Notes: generated by a model from the sequence alone, not told the origin. Counted from the stretch's first letter, positions 1 through 20,629 are shown. The stretch is DNA of 64,000 nt from Ashinkailepas kermadecensis (GCA_034440615.1 JAOTOM010005146.1:17501-81500); one strand, 5' to 3'. Program-made: numbers and translations.

Positions 1-560
1 CCAAAAATTGGCGTCTAGGGCCCCCAACATAAACAGTGTGAGCCCAAAAATCGCATCGGTATCCGAGAAAATATCAAGCCGGATCCCTTCAAAATCAGAT
101 TCAAAAAAATATATGTTCGGGTCAAGAAAATGGCTCTGGAGAACCGGACATATCATCAGCAGCCTTCACAAATCGCGTACGACCCGAAAAAAACATAATC
201 GAGCTCGAAAAAAAAATATTGGTGAGACACAAGAACACAAGAACAAGGCCAGGGGCTCGAAAAATCAGGCCGGGATTCGGACTTTTTTTTTAAAAAATCA
301 GCAGAGATTTACAAAAAATCGGGTTGAGACCGGAAAACTGGCGTTGGGTCCCCAGAACTACGTGCCTGGGCGCGATAAGTCGCGCTGGGACCCAGAAAAT
401 CGCACTGAAGCCCCAAAATCGTACTGGGTCCCACAAATGTGCGTCAGAAGCCCCAAATAAACACAGCGGGACCCTAAGAGCATAACGGGGTCCGAAAATG
501 CAACTGGCTCTCCATAGAGCAGCTTCGCAAAAAGCGACAGGGCATTAAAACAGGCGTTGC
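1..560. repeat. Degenerate minisatellite (about 25 bp period)
   Basis: Loose tandem repetition of a motif like GCGCTGGGACCCCAAAAATC, with copies differing at many positions. The 150-aa reading frame across it has no recognisable domain and follows the repetition. The same motif family recurs at 35395-36060, so this is a dispersed low-copy satellite type. No gene is supported here. Confidence 0.6.
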
Positions 561-1456
561 AGCCCAAAATAAACATACCAGCTCTAAAAAACAATGCACC
601 AGAAGCTTTCAAGGCACACGGGGGCCATGCGACCGCACACGGGCCTGAAAAAGAGGCGATAGATAGACCGTGGGATACCCTTACCAACCATCTTTCCTCA
701 TCTTGCCTCATCCAGCCCCCGAAGGGTATTCCCGCATGCAGGCAGATCCCGCTCTCTCGCACCCAGATGCTGTCTACCACTAATTCCAGCTTTCAGGAGC
801 ACTTCCCAGTCATCGGCATCATTTTCGACTCTCAATGACATCCTAGCTCTGAGGCAGGCTCACAATATTCCTCGCATCCATGAAGTTCTTGATGACTCTC
901 TTAGCGTTCAGGGGAAGGCTTTGAACGGGCACCTGAATGGTCCCTCAGGTGCCCTCCATAGGGACGCCTTTCGAGTCCCAAGGAGAGCAGTTGCCCCCTC
1001 TCCACCCCCCGTCCTGGATTTCTCCCTGGTGCCGACTGTATGGTCGCACTATAGCCAATAGTGCAGTGTAGTTGTGGTCAATAGTGTAGTCTGGATAGTA
1101 CAACTAGCCATGCGAACTAGTGCCCACCTCACAATCCGTTCACAATTGCACACCACGCCCGATCGATGCAAAGGCGACTACGAAAAAAAAACAATTGTTT
1201 TATTACGCAAAAGGAGCGCGTAGTCCGAAAACAATGCACAAAGACAACATGCAATATCTGCGGCCGAATCACATAAAGCAGCCGCCGTCTCGGCGGTGCT
1301 GCGCAGTCCGCCAATTTGTCCGGCACGCGCCACCCGCCTCCCATCTGCAAGCGGGCGGCCACCTATACTATGCATAAGGGGGGCCTCCTACCCCTCCCTC
1401 CCTCATTCACTCACTCACACACACACGATGCCCAATGTCCTGTCTGTCGGCGGCAC
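561..1456. other. Intergenic / 3' flank of RBBP4-like gene
   Basis: I see no coding signal in this stretch. The right-hand part from about 1199 is presumably the 3' untranslated region of the minus-strand RBBP4-like gene. The rest is unremarkable single-copy-looking DNA. Confidence 0.5.
1199..1204 (-). promoter_or_regulatory. Candidate polyadenylation signal AATAAA
   Basis: The minus strand reads AATAAA about 250 nt downstream of the RBBP4-like stop codon at 1457. The position suits a poly(A) signal for that transcript. A hexamer alone is weak evidence. Confidence 0.4.
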
Positions 1457-9975
<8,519 letters not shown>

Positions 9976-10934
9976 GGCTATGCCAAGTAGCAGGTCTATG
10001 GGTTCAGCCAAGCCACAGCCTCACCCTGCAAAATATGTCATGTTATGAATAACATCATACAATCATATCCAATGTTGATGACAAAAACCAGACAACAACC
10101 TTGGTGTATTGGTGGGAACTGCATGCACCATAAACAGCACCAGTGAGATATAGAAGAAGAAAAACAATATCAACAGTCATAGACATCAACACCATATTAA
10201 TTTGTGGAAGAAGTGCCAAATTCCTGCAATGTATGACATTTGCTACTTTTGATGGAAAATAAACTGAAAGGGGTAAGCTCTCAATGCATGTACAAAATGT
10301 TCAGTGATGAAGACACCTCTGGTGTCAGGTGATGCATCACATGGTGCCACAAGTCACTACATGACCTCACATATCACCTGACATCACAAACCATCACCAG
10401 ACATCACAAGTCATCATTTAACATCACTTGTCATCAACTGACCTCAATGATTGAAGAGAGCATCAAATTCACTAAAATAACACGCACAAACACCAGGATA
10501 ACATGTTTGGCAATACTGATACATGTTATTCTGTTTCTCCCTGCAAAATATAAGGAAGTGTGGGGAAAAAGAGGAACTTATGGGTAATATACAATTAAGA
10601 ATAATGCAAACTACAAGAAGGAATAACATAACCAAACCAGAACTACTGACCTAAACATCTACTGATGCTGGATCACCAAAAACCAGATGGTGGATCACTT
10701 AAACCTAGATGTTGTATAGCCTAAAACCTATGGATGTTGGACCACTTAAAACCTAAAAATGTTTGGTTGCCTAAAACCTACAGATGTTTGATCACCTAAA
10801 ACATATAAATGTTGAATCATCTAAAGCCTACTGATGCTGCATCATCTAAAACCTACCATGAGTTGATGCCTATATGACACCTACCTATATATACTGACAC
10901 TGATTTCCCAAAGAAATGGTAGATAAAGAAGTTG
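9976..10934. repeat. 5' flank of RBBP4 with two degenerate simple repeats
   Basis: No coding region. At 10320-10440 there is a run of CATCAC/GTCATCA-type motifs (ACATCACAAGTCATCA and variants). At 10640-10860 a unit of about 30 bp like GATGTTGGATCACCTAAAAC is repeated about seven times with heavy divergence. The promoter of the RBBP4-like gene should lie near 10 kb, but no TATA box or other clear core element was recognised. Confidence 0.5.
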
Positions 10935-11024
10935 CTAGGTAAGGTTGAACAAGTCCAGTCCATACATTTCTTTCTGACTTGAGAATTCAGGGGCTTCCTT
11001 TGTAGGAATACCTAGGCAAGGTGG

Positions 11025-11183
11025 CATTATTGTTATTATTATTATTATTATTATTGGTTTTGCTACGTAACGTTGAGACAAGTCCAGTCCATACATTTCT
11101 TGCTGACTTGAGAATTCAGGTGAGGCTCGAACCCACAGCCTTTCGATTGAGACGAGCATCTTACCCCTAGACCACTCGTCCCC
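11025..11183 (-). mobile_element. tRNA-headed SINE, body type B
   Basis: On the minus strand the head reads GGACGAGTGGTCTAGGGGTA, with an A-box-like region, and GGTTCGAGCCT, a B-box-like region. This is followed by a body containing TCAAGTCAGCAAGAAATG and ending AAAACCAATAATAATAAT. A second partial copy of the same body lies at about 10940-10990. The head is the same as in the body-A SINEs at 11243, 25902 and 61215, but the body differs. It is not a functional tRNA gene. Confidence 0.75.
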
Positions 11184-11242
11184 ATGGCATTATTGTGCTT
11201 TAAGGTATTTACTACACAAGTTTTACACACATTTTTCCTCCA

Positions 11243-11398
11243 TGTGGTCTAGGGGTAAGATGCTTGTCTCACAATCAAAAGGTTGTGGGTTCGAGTCTCA
11301 CCTGTCGCTACTCTTCACCAGCGACCAATCAGCGTGATATTGGTGACGCTACATGACTCAATGGTCAATGTGTCGTAAAACCAATAACTAACCAACCT
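11243..11398 (+). mobile_element. tRNA-headed SINE, body type A, 5'-truncated and diverged
   Basis: Starts inside the head (GTGGTCTAGGGGTAAGATG), keeps the B box GGTTCGAGTCT, then the body TCGCTACTCTTCACCAGCGA and the tail AAAACCAATAACTAACCAAC. It shares the whole length with the copies at 25902 and 61215 but with more differences, so it is older. Confidence 0.8.
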
Positions 11399-11399
11399 C

Positions 11400-12400
11400 C
11401 ATAAAGCAAATGAAGGTAAATTTGCAGCTTAAGGTAACATCTGATTTCTTGGAATTTCTTTTCAATGCAATGTTTATAAATATGCTGAACATAATATGGC
11501 CACTCATTTTGTCTGCAAATGCATGCTTTTCAGTTTGGAGGCAAAGTGACACCCAAAAACTGGCTTGAACTTGGGTGATAACATAAAAAGTAATTAAAAA
11601 AAATAAAAGAGATTGGTATTATTGCAGTCGAAGGTAACCACAAGACAAGTTTTACACACATTTTACCTCCATGAAGTATACAAAGGGGTTAGGTTTGGTT
11701 AAGTTAGGTTAGGTTAGGCTTTGGTTCTGAGCTAGAACAATTGTCTTAATTAATCTTTTTTCTTCAAAAACAGTTCAGGCTAGCTTATGTTAGGGAAGGT
11801 TTTTGTTGATTTGATTTTTTAAGAAAAAAATTGAATGGACATTTTGAATTTTTTTAAAAATCCTTTCTTGTATGGAAGGTTAGGCTATGTTAGGTAAGGT
11901 TATATTACATCTTTTTCTTTATTTTGAACATTATTTTATGCTATATTACCCAACTCCAAGCCTCTTTTTGAGTGATATTTTGCCTACCAACTGAAAAGCA
12001 TGCATTTGCAGAGAAAATGATTGCAAATAAAAATGCATGTTAAATAAGGAAATTGTTTTTCTTCAGCAGAAGGCAATGCTATGTTAGTTTGTCATAGGTT
12101 TTTTAATTTCAAATTATAAAGATAATATATTATTTGCAATTTTTAAAGAGATATTTTGGGAATTTTCCTCTCCAAAGGTAGGTTATGCTATGTTATGCTA
12201 GATTATGTTGCATTTTTCTTTTATTTTTAAATATTACTTTTCGTGCTTTTACCTAACTCAAAGCCCTTTTTGGTGCTACTTTGCAAAATATCATACAAAA
12301 TATCATACAAAATATCATCATCTTATCATCATAGTCACATTTATAAACATTGCATTGTAAAGATAAATTCCAATAATTCATAAAACACCTTAAGGCACAA
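11400..12400. repeat. Cluster of inverted, TTAGGT-associated dispersed repeats
   Basis: Three diverged copies of one non-coding repeat in both orientations: about 11417-11610 (plus), 11924-12040 (minus) and 12170-12400 (minus). Shared anchors are TGCAATGTTTATAAAT, TCTGCAAATGCATGCTTTTC and CAAAAAGGGCTTTGAG or its complement. Runs of TTAGGTTAGGT occur at the edges, for example about 11689-11730. A fourth copy is at 21330-21560. Origin unknown; the paired orientation suggests a foldback or MITE-like element. Confidence 0.55.
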
Positions 12401-13515
12401 ACTTATTTTATTCTGATATCTAGGATATTCGGTATATTCATTATTTATATATTCAGAAGTAAACATCACTCAGAGTTTCTGGCATTGATTACAATTTCCG
12501 GGGGCATGTTCGGTTCAGAGTATTGATTGTGGGGAGTAAATGTGGTATGAAGCCAGATACTAAGCATTTTCAGCATAAAAGTGCTGAATTAACTGCAATA
12601 AGCTTTAATTTCAAGAATTCAAAAATTACTTTTAAATGATGCAAATATCATAGCACATGGACACGTTGGTCTGCTGCATGACCGACACAGTTGATGCACA
12701 CCTAAACTCCAATTATTATGTTAATAGCAGCTCTAACAATGGTGGCTAGATTTAATGATTTGATTGAAAAGTTTGTTTGGAACAATTCTGGTTTTCTGGT
12801 TAGGTTAGGTTACATTATATTATGCTAGAATGTATTTTATACTATGCCATGTTATCTTAGTCTAGGTTTCTATGATTTATATATTCAAACATCATTTTTC
12901 AATTCTAGACTGAGGTAGTAGACGAACCAGATGAAGCCACGAGCAAGATATGCCATGCATCAGTGAGCTTCGTCATGGGTGTCTTGTGCTCAAGCATCTC
13001 ACAGGATATTAAGCTTTCTTTTGAGGAGTCACACAAATTTAGAAATTTCTGACAACAGTTGTTCCCAGCAAGGCTAAAGCATTGAAGCTTTATAAGCTGC
13101 AGCCTGAACACCATGCTGGTCAGTCTGACACCATTGAGGTACAAATGAATGAGCCACAGCCTGGAATATCCCACTAAGGTATGTAAATGTTTGCAGCATC
13201 AACTCATGAAATGCTGTTTATATTGTAGCACACTTCCTCCATACCTTGTCTATGATATCATCAATTGTATTGACCACCATTGACTTAAAAGTAATCCATT
13301 GCAGAGAAAAGCAATGGTTACATCGTCTTCACCACATAAAAAAAAAACATTTTATTTTTAATTAAAATTTTTTTTTTTTTAACTTCATCTCCAAATTTAC
13401 TAGCTAGGCCAGGCAAATTGTGGTTTCCTTATATTAACTACCAAATGTTTCCATTAATTTTCAGAAAAAGGTATCCCTGTCCCATGTTCACAAACCACCC
13501 AAATTTTGTCCACAT
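12401..13515. other. No gene seen
   Basis: AT-rich stretch with a further TTAGGTTAGGTTA run near 12800 and poly(A)/(T) tracts near 13340-13380. The 89-aa minus frame at 12905-13174 matches no family I recognise. Confidence 0.5.
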
Positions 13516-13517
13516 TA

Positions 13518-14284
13518 GTCGGTTTTACAGCGGAACTTTGCTCCCAGGTCACATGGTCTCAGGAACGAGATAGAGGGAGAAGACCTGGCAGTGATCTGCA
13601 TAAATTAAAAGCGACCAGCAAATATAATTCTCAGATCAGTTTTGATAACGAAATAGGTTTTACTATTGACGCTGATGAAATAAGTAGAATTAAACTTACA
13701 AATATCAGCAAATTGCAATACACCTTCTAATTTATGTCGAGACTGCACTCAGCTCTATGGTATCTGGCAGCGGACGGATGACTGCCAGATGACAAATTGG
13801 CGCTGTGGTTAAATTGCTGAAGGATACGGTTATAAGCCAACTTCCTGAGCAACAGTAGAGAAAATGATTACAAAAGTACACTTAATCGATGTCAACCAAG
13901 TTTATAAATCCATACCTGATACTGCCGACTTGCTCACGCCGCACAACTAATAAATAATCACAACACATCCCACGGGTAGGACGCTCATGCACCGACTGAT
14001 TTGTTGCCTGCCACGTACTGGGATATAGGTTTCGGAATACAAAATGGTTTAAGGAACATTATACTAAAACAATCAGTCTAAAATTGTTTTATTCTCACCA
14101 CCAAGAAACAAGTTTTGTCAATGAAAAAGTTCAGAAAATTGAGTGAAATCAATTCTTGTTAATAATAAATGTTCTTTGATGTACTTTTTTAGTTCATGTC
14201 TGGAATGTTTAGTTCAAGCAAGGAATGACTTGGAAGGATGTAAAGCGACTAGACGGTAGAGCAAATTGCCGCTGTAAAACCGAC
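13518..14284. mobile_element. Non-autonomous DNA transposon with terminal inverted repeats and TA flanks
   Basis: The left end reads GTCGGTTTTACAGCGG and the right end is its reverse complement CCGCTGTAAAACCGAC. The matching continues inward as a GCAAA/TTTGC-type sequence. TA dinucleotides sit directly outside both ends (13516-13517 and 14285-14286), fitting the TA target duplication of Tc1/mariner-type elements. No transposase is encoded in the 767 bp, so it would depend on a relative. Confidence 0.65.
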
Positions 14285-15149
14285 TATTGTCATAGCAATA
14301 TGCCTACTTGACAAACTGCAATTGATTTTGAGCCTTGTACTGCAATGTTGAACTGCCAGTGGAAAATGTTGCACAATTTATAACATAGTATATAAATAAA
14401 TGGTTGGACATAAGCAGTGTAAATTGAGGTCAATCATGTGCTACAACCATGCAAAACTAGGTTAAATCATGCCAGGACCATGGTTTTCGGATGATACAGG
14501 AATGAGATGGGCAAATTGAAATCAACGCAGACGATTTGCGACAGGTACGAACCTCTTTATTATGATCAGGTACCAGAACCTTAATTGTCACTAGGACCTG
14601 AACCAACAAATTAATCAGATAGGTAGCTACCTAACCCTTCTACAACTCCAAAAATTCAGCAAGACCACGCAGCAAAGACCTCAGACGGACGCACAAACAA
14701 CAGAGGCGGCTTTGCGCGCCAGAACGGCCTGGATGCCAGATAAATTTGGTTTAATGATATTGTGAACTTTTATATTCGTACAATTTTTATATGTCTCTTT
14801 TGATACCACGGTTATGAACAATATATTATCTTGCGTTGAATTCACAAAACACCCGAGATTTTTACAAGAATTTCTTGTTTGCTCTATTCAAAACGTATCG
14901 CACAAAAATGCAATTCCGAACTGGAATATTGTGTACCTGAATGGCTTTCATCTAGTTCAAATCTTACCCACGAGATGGCTCTTTACCATTCACGGGTCCG
15001 CCAGGCCGGTCTGTGACGAGAATGACGCTGAAGAGACTTGTGCAGTTTTCCGGTTGTTTGTGGAGATCGTGCTTTCGATCATTGGTATGTAGGTATACCC
15101 TGCAAAAACCATTATAAATCCGAATGTTTTTTTTATAATGGTCCTGATG
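14285..15149. other. No gene seen
   Basis: Single-copy-looking DNA. The 92-aa plus frame at 14814-15092 shows no domain I recognise. Confidence 0.45.
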
Positions 15150-15472
15150 ATGTTTTTCCCCTAATGGTTCTGATGGTTTGATGGTCTGATGGTTCTGATG
15201 GCTCTGATGGCTCTGATGGTTCTGATGATCTGATGGTTCTGATGTCTGATGGTTAGGATGATTATGATGATCTGATGGTTATGATGGTCTGATGGTTTGG
15301 ATGGTCTGATGGTCTAATGGTTTTCTAATGGCCCTAATGGTCCTGGTGGTGTCGTAATGGTCCAGATGGCATCCTAATGGTCCTGATGGCATCCTAATTA
15401 TCCTGGTGTGCTAACTGTTTTTGTGGGCTGATGGTTGTCTGTTGGTTTTGATGGTTTCTTGATGGTTTCATA
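15150..15472. repeat. Irregular GATGGTTCT repeat
   Basis: Irregular short repetition of GATGGTCT, GATGGTTCT and, further right, CTAATGGTCCTGATGGCATC. The units vary between 9 and about 25 bp. It ends directly at the SINE beginning at 15473. Confidence 0.75.
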
Positions 15473-15637
15473 GGGGCATCAGTAGCTCAGTGGTTAAGCT
15501 GAGCATCTGGCATGCCAGAATTATTGGGTTCGATTCCCCACTATGCCCACCCTTTTTGCCAGGGTGAGAGGCAGGTGACACCATATGACCTCAGCTGCTG
15601 AGTGTGTTGTAAAGCCACAATCCAATCCAATCCAATC
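15473..15637 (+). mobile_element. tRNA-headed SINE type C with CCAAT-rich tail
   Basis: Head GGGCATCAGTAGCTCAGTGG and B box GGGTTCGATTCCCC, then a body with AGGTGACACCATATGACC and TCAGCTGCTGAGTGTGTTGT, ending in CAATCCAATCCAATCCAATC. Flanking TGGTTTCATAGG (left) and TGGTTTTATAGG (right) look like a near-perfect target-site duplication. A fragment of the same body and tail is at about 34813-34880. Confidence 0.8.
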
Positions 15638-16018
15638 ATTGGTTTTATAGGGATGTTGCCGGGGGCAGATCCAGAAGCTTGGCTTGGAGGGAGCAATTAC
15701 AAGCAAGATACAGTTGCTAAAAAAGCAATTTATCAGATTTGAACAGTCATCAGGTCTGCTTATGACAATATTTACCTAGGTCATACAATGTTCTGAAATC
15801 TTGAGAAGATGCCACCTCTGAAGAAAAAAAAACAGCAACGATTGTCCTCTTGGTGTGGATAGGGGCATGGCTCTTTTGCCCCAAGATCTGCCCCTAGTAT
15901 TGTCTGATATATTGATTTGTATCACTTTGTGTAGCACTACTGCAGGCCATGTCAGTATTGATGCACACACTTGATATTGTCATTGAATACACAAAGTGCA
16001 ATGGAACAATAGCACTGT
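15638..16018. other. No gene seen
   Basis: Short stretch between the SINE and the 16.0-kb tandem repeat. No feature recognised. Confidence 0.4.
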
Positions 16019-16138
16019 TACCTTCAAGTACCTTCAAGTACTTCAGGTGTTACAGTTAAAGTACCTTCAAGTACTTCAAGTGTTACAGTTAAAGTACTTC
16101 AAGTGTTACAGTTAAAGTACTTCAAGTGTTACAGTCTG
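16019..16138. repeat. Short tandem repeat, 23- and 33-bp units
   Basis: Units built of AAGTACTTCAAGTGTTACAG, the first ones with an extra ACCTTCAAGT block. About four copies. Just upstream of the LINE 5' region. Confidence 0.75.
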
Positions 16139-16312
16139 CTACCAGGTGTCAAGGTGGAAACACGTCAGTGTGGAGCTCCTACTTTCCAGATAAGTCGTTG
16201 CAGAACCGGGCAGTATACTAGGCTTAGCTGTGGATAGGTATTTAGCCATTACTTCTGTGCATATATTTGCATAGTTTTATCTCATAAGTTTCTTTTTAAC
16301 AAGCAGATTTTT

Positions 16313-16636
16313 AGCTTCTAGAATTATCGATCGGCCACGTGGACGCTTTGTAGACGGTGGAGCGGCCATGTGGCTTAGGTTTCTGTAGCATAGAGGAATA
16401 AGTCTGCGTCCACTTGGTGTTTAAGTTTAAGATAGACTAAGATTAAAATAACGAGCTTAAATTACACTAGGTAGCTTCTAGAATTATTGATCGGCCACGT
16501 GAACGCTTTGTAGATGGGTGGCGCAGTCTCGTGGCTTAGGTTTCTGTAGTGTAGAGGAATAAGTCAGTGTCTTTTTGGTGTTTAAGTTTAAGATAAAGCT
16601 TAGGACTAAAATAGTGAGCTTAAATTATCACTAGGT
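16313..16636 (+). repeat. 160-bp tandem duplication in the LINE 5' region
   Basis: Two copies, starting at AGCTTCTAGAATTAT (16313) and again at 16473. Each runs through ATCGGCCACGTG, GTGGCTTAGGTTTCTGTAG, AGAGGAATAAGTC and TGGTGTTTAAGTTTAAGATA to CACTAGGTA. The copies differ at roughly one base in eight. Such 5' repeats can act as promoter units in LINEs; that role is inferred here. Confidence 0.85.
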
Positions 16637-16780
16637 ATATTTTCAATATACTGGTGTAATTGCAAAGGTATCTAGTTTTTTGTTGTTGTTGTTTTTTTTT
16701 AAATTTAGTTTGGTTTAGTTAGAGTTTATAGCTGGTGGGAGTTGGGATAACTTTTTTTTAAAGAGAAAAAGATTTTAAAA

Positions 16781-17650
16781 ATGCATGGTGACTGTGCGAA
16801 GTGTAAGTGTATGGTAGTCATTGGGGACTTGAGTAAGAAAATAGATATGTTAGCAAGGGAGGTGGAGCATCTGAAGTGTTTGGTGGCAGGGCCCACCATA
16901 GGAAATGTCAGCCAGGCAAGCCAGGTGCAGGAGTCTAGGAGTGATAGGGGTGGAGATAGTATGGACCATGATAGTAGAGAGTGGAAAGTAGCTAGATGCC
17001 AGAGTACGAGACTAGCTTTAAGGAAAATTGACAAAGGCATTGAAACTAATAATAGGTTTGAGGTACTGCAAGAGAGAGATAGTAATGCTGCTAAGGAGGA
17101 AGGTAGGAACGACCAGGTAGCTGATGATAGAGAGGGGGAAGTTTTAATTATAGGGGACTCAAGAGTGAGGTACATGGACCGTACTTTTTGTAGCAGGAAC
17201 CCCAACAAATGGACTCGTGTTTGCTTCCCAGGGGCCCAGGTAAAGGATGTTGGTGATAGGATAGAAGGAGTAATGAAGAGTAGTGGAGAGAGCACAACAG
17301 TAATTGTGCAGGTTGGTGTAAATGATGTAGGAAAAGCAAAAACAGAGGAAACAATACAAGAGTATAGGGCTTTGATAGGTAGGTTAGCTGTGAGTAGGAA
17401 ATGAGGAATGGTAACATCCATCCTCCCTATGGTTAACGCAAGCATAGAGTGGTACTCGAGGGCCATTGGGCTAAATACCAGGGTGGCCAAGATTTGTAAG
17501 GAACTTGGGGTGGGGTTCTTGGATTTGTAGGGTGATTTCTGGGGGAGGACTGAAATGTTTGCATTAGATGGGCTACATTTGAGCAAGAGAGGAGTTGAAT
17601 TGCTCAGCAATAGGTATGAGGAGGCTCTCAATAGGAAACAGGGAAACTAG
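16781..17650 (+). pseudogene. LINE ORF1 with SGNH/GDSL esterase domain, two in-frame stops
   Basis: Starts at ATG 16781 with a basic, Cys-containing N-terminus (MHGDCAKCKCMVVIGDLSKK) and a short predicted helix, MLAREVEHLKCLV. From about residue 123 an SGNH hydrolase fold is visible: block I with the catalytic serine in LIIGDSRVRYMD, block III in QVGVNDVGKA and block V in FALDGLHLSKRGVELL. Stops break the frame at 17402-17404 and again near 17527, but the frame is otherwise conserved to about 17650. In CR1-type elements this protein binds RNA, and the esterase may act on membranes or acetylated substrates; its exact role is unsettled. Confidence 0.8.
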
Positions 17651-17774
17651 GCAGGTCATGGGGGGATGTAGCTGATAGAGAGAGAAGTCTTGCAAACGCC
17701 TCACAGTCAGCAAATAGGGGTAGCAGTAGATCAAGGGGCAGAGTGGTAGCTCATCCAAAGATGATAGAGCTACT

Positions 17775-20629
17775 CAACATGAAAAAGCCAAAGAGGGTTT
17801 TGGAACTTTTGTTAAGTGTATGATGCTTAATGCTCAGAGCATTCGATCCAAATTTGATGAGTTCAAGTGTTATGTTGCTGAGGAGAAACCAGATTTTGTT
17901 TGCATTACTGAGGCATTGGTCAGTGAGGGATATTTTGGGGATAACTTGCAGGACTATGAGATCCAGGGATACAATATGTTTTCATGCAATAGGGGTCCAG
18001 CAGTGAAAGGTGGTGGTGTAATGCTCTATGTGAATAGCTTATACAGTTCTCAGAAAGTAGTAGATGGGGTAAAAAAATGTGTCTGTGGAGTCCATTTGGC
18101 TTGATGTTGCTGTGGGAAAAGGCAACAGCAATAAACTGAGGATTGGAGCTTTGTATCGATCAGGAACCTTGCCACATTCTCAGCAACTGGAGCTTGATAA
18201 GGTGATTTGTGAGGAAATCAGTAGAAACTTTCAGAGTAAATACCTTATTCTTGGTGACTTTAATCTAAAAGGATATGAAAATGTTGGTGTTGGCTCCCCA
18301 TCATGTAAACTGTTTAGGAAATGCCTTGAAGAGGACTTGTTCTTACACCAGTTTGTAATGGAACCAACCAGGCAGGGCTCATTCTTGGACCTTGTCTTCT
18401 CAGATTTAAGTGATTTAGTTCAAGACTTGACTGTAGGAGAAACTCTGGGAAGAAGTGACCATAATATAGTGAGATTTAAGGTACAAATAGCAGGGACAAT
18501 CAACGATAACTTGGCAAAGATTCAAAATTTTAACAGGGCAGACTTTTACTCCATAAGAGAGGCTTTAAGTGCCATAAAATGGGAATAATAATTTTTTATT
18601 TAAATGTCTGTGAAATGTGGGAAAAGTTCAAATCTTACTTGAGGGAAATTCAGATTAGACATGTCCCCCAAAAGCAAAGGCGCAAAAGAAGGGTAGGAAA
18701 GCCAGCATGGCTTACACCAGATTTGAGGAGATCAATTAAGGCTAAGAAAGATGCATTTAGAGTATTTAAGGAAGCTTCAAATATCGTACATCTAAGGTCG
18801 TATCAAAAAGCTAGAGATGCTGTGAAGCAGAAAACCAGAGCAGCAAGGCGAGGAAAAAATTTGGATTTGGCTAGGGACTGTAATGGGGACAGTAAAAAGT
18901 TATTTAGTTTCTACAAGCTAAGTAAAGTTTTAAGCACAATTGGTCCACTGGAAGTAAATGGGACTATATTAAGTGAGGATGGTGAGATGGTTGAAGAGCT
19001 GAGCAAGCAGTTTAAATCAGTGTTTACAGTGGAGGATGTGACAAATTTGCCAACCGTGAACCACAGTTCAGTGACAGGTGATCAGATACACAATGTTGAT
19101 TTCATTGATAGTGATGTTGTTTTCAATTATATCAGAAAAATAAAGCCAAACAAGGCAGCAGGACCTGATGGAATTTATGCTAGGGTATTGCAGGAAGCTG
19201 AAAAGGAACTGGCAATTCCACTTAGTATAATATTTTGTAGATCAGTTTCACAAAATGAAATTCCAACAGATTGGAAAAGAGCAAATGTAGTTCCTATTTT
19301 CAAGAAAGGAGAAAGAGGGAAAGTTGAAAATTATAGGCCAGTAAGCCTCACATCCCTAGTCTGCAAGGTACTCGAATCAATTATCAAAGATAGAATAGTT
19401 AGTTTTCTGGAAGGAAACATTGATTCAAGATACTCAACATGGGTTTAGAAAAGGGAGATCGTGTCTCACAAATCTCTTGGACTTTTTAAATTTTGCTACA
19501 GAACAATTTGATCAGGGAAATCAGGTTGATGTAGCATATCTTGACTTTAGTAGGCCTTTGACAAGGTACCCCATAAACGGTTAATGATGCAGCTTCAGGT
19601 CCATGGTATTGCAGGTAGCATCCTAAAATGGATTGAGTTGTGGCTTTCAGATAGACAGCAGAGAGTGATGCTAAATGGTACAAAGTCATCATGGCAAAAT
19701 GTTCTTAGTGGAGTCCCTCAGGGGTCGGTACTGGGGCCACTGTTGTTCATTATATTTGTGAATAGCATTGAATGTGGCCTAAGCAGTAAGGTTTTGAAAT
19801 TTGCGGATGATTTGAAGATCTTTAGGGCAATAACAGGGCACAATGAGCAGGTGTTGCTGCAGAACGACTTAGACGAGCTTGTGAAGTGGTCCGAAAAATG
19901 GCAAATGAAGTTTAATTTTGATAAGTGCAAAGTCACGCATGTAGGTAGGCAGCATATGAAGGTGCCATACTTGATGAATGGCCAAGTACTATCTGTGACT
20001 CAGCAGGAGAAGGACTTGGTGTTATTTTGAACACAAAATTGGGGACATCAGAACAGACCAAAGAAGCCAGGAAGAAGGCACTAAGAATGCTTGGGGCACT
20101 GCAGAAGAATGTGTCATACAAAAGTGAGGAGGTCATCAGGAAGCTTTACTGTGCATATGTCAGGCCACATTTAGAATACTGTGTCCAAGCTTGGTCCCCT
20201 AGTTATGGGAAAGATTGTTGGCTTTTAGAGAGAGTACAAAAGAGGGCAACAAAAATGGTTAATGGTATAGGCAACCTGGCATATGAGGAAAGATTGAAGA
20301 AATTGAATATGTTTTCACTTAGATATAGACGGCTGAGAGGGGATCTCATCGAGGTTTTTAAATTTGTTCATGGTCAGGAACAGGGATATCTCAGGGAAAT
20401 GTTTGAATTTAACAGAAATGATGCAATTAGAGGTCATCAATTCAAAATTAAAGTTAATCACAGCAGGACAGGGTTAAGACAGTCTTTCTTCACCAACAGG
20501 GTAGTAGAACACTGGAACCAGCTGCCAGGAACAATTGTCAGTAGCAACACACTGAACATCTTTAAAAACGGCATAGACAATCATTATAAGAATAGGGGGC
20601 TTGTTTTTCTGTATTCCAGGGAGGGTTGA
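17775..20629 (+). pseudogene. LINE ORF2: endonuclease plus reverse transcriptase, several frameshifts
   Basis: AP-like endonuclease pieces: LNAQSIRSKFDEFK at 17823, then after a frameshift near 18100, YLILGDFNLKGYENV and LGRSDHNIVRF with the catalytic SDH. After a break near 18585 comes a linker with PAWLTPDLRRSIKAKKDAF. Then the reverse transcriptase: NKAAGPDGIYARVLQEA, WKRANVVPIFKKG, YRPVSLTSLVCKVLE, HGFRKGRSCLTNLLDF, GVPQGSVLGPLLFIIFVN and KFADDLKIF, whose FADD box is intact. Frame breaks fall near 18100, 18585, 19440, 19555 and 20025. The C-terminal part (20027-20629) has the usual EYCVQAWSPSYGKDCWLLE and RRLRGDLIEVFKFVHG segments. Inactive copy. Confidence 0.88.

Noticed and set aside
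8..460. 150-aa lysine-rich protein at the left edge
   Set aside because: Lies wholly in degenerate repeat DNA without any domain.
11689..11730. Interstitial telomere (TTAGG)n
   Set aside because: Units are mainly six-base TTAGGT and short, and they form part of a dispersed repeat.
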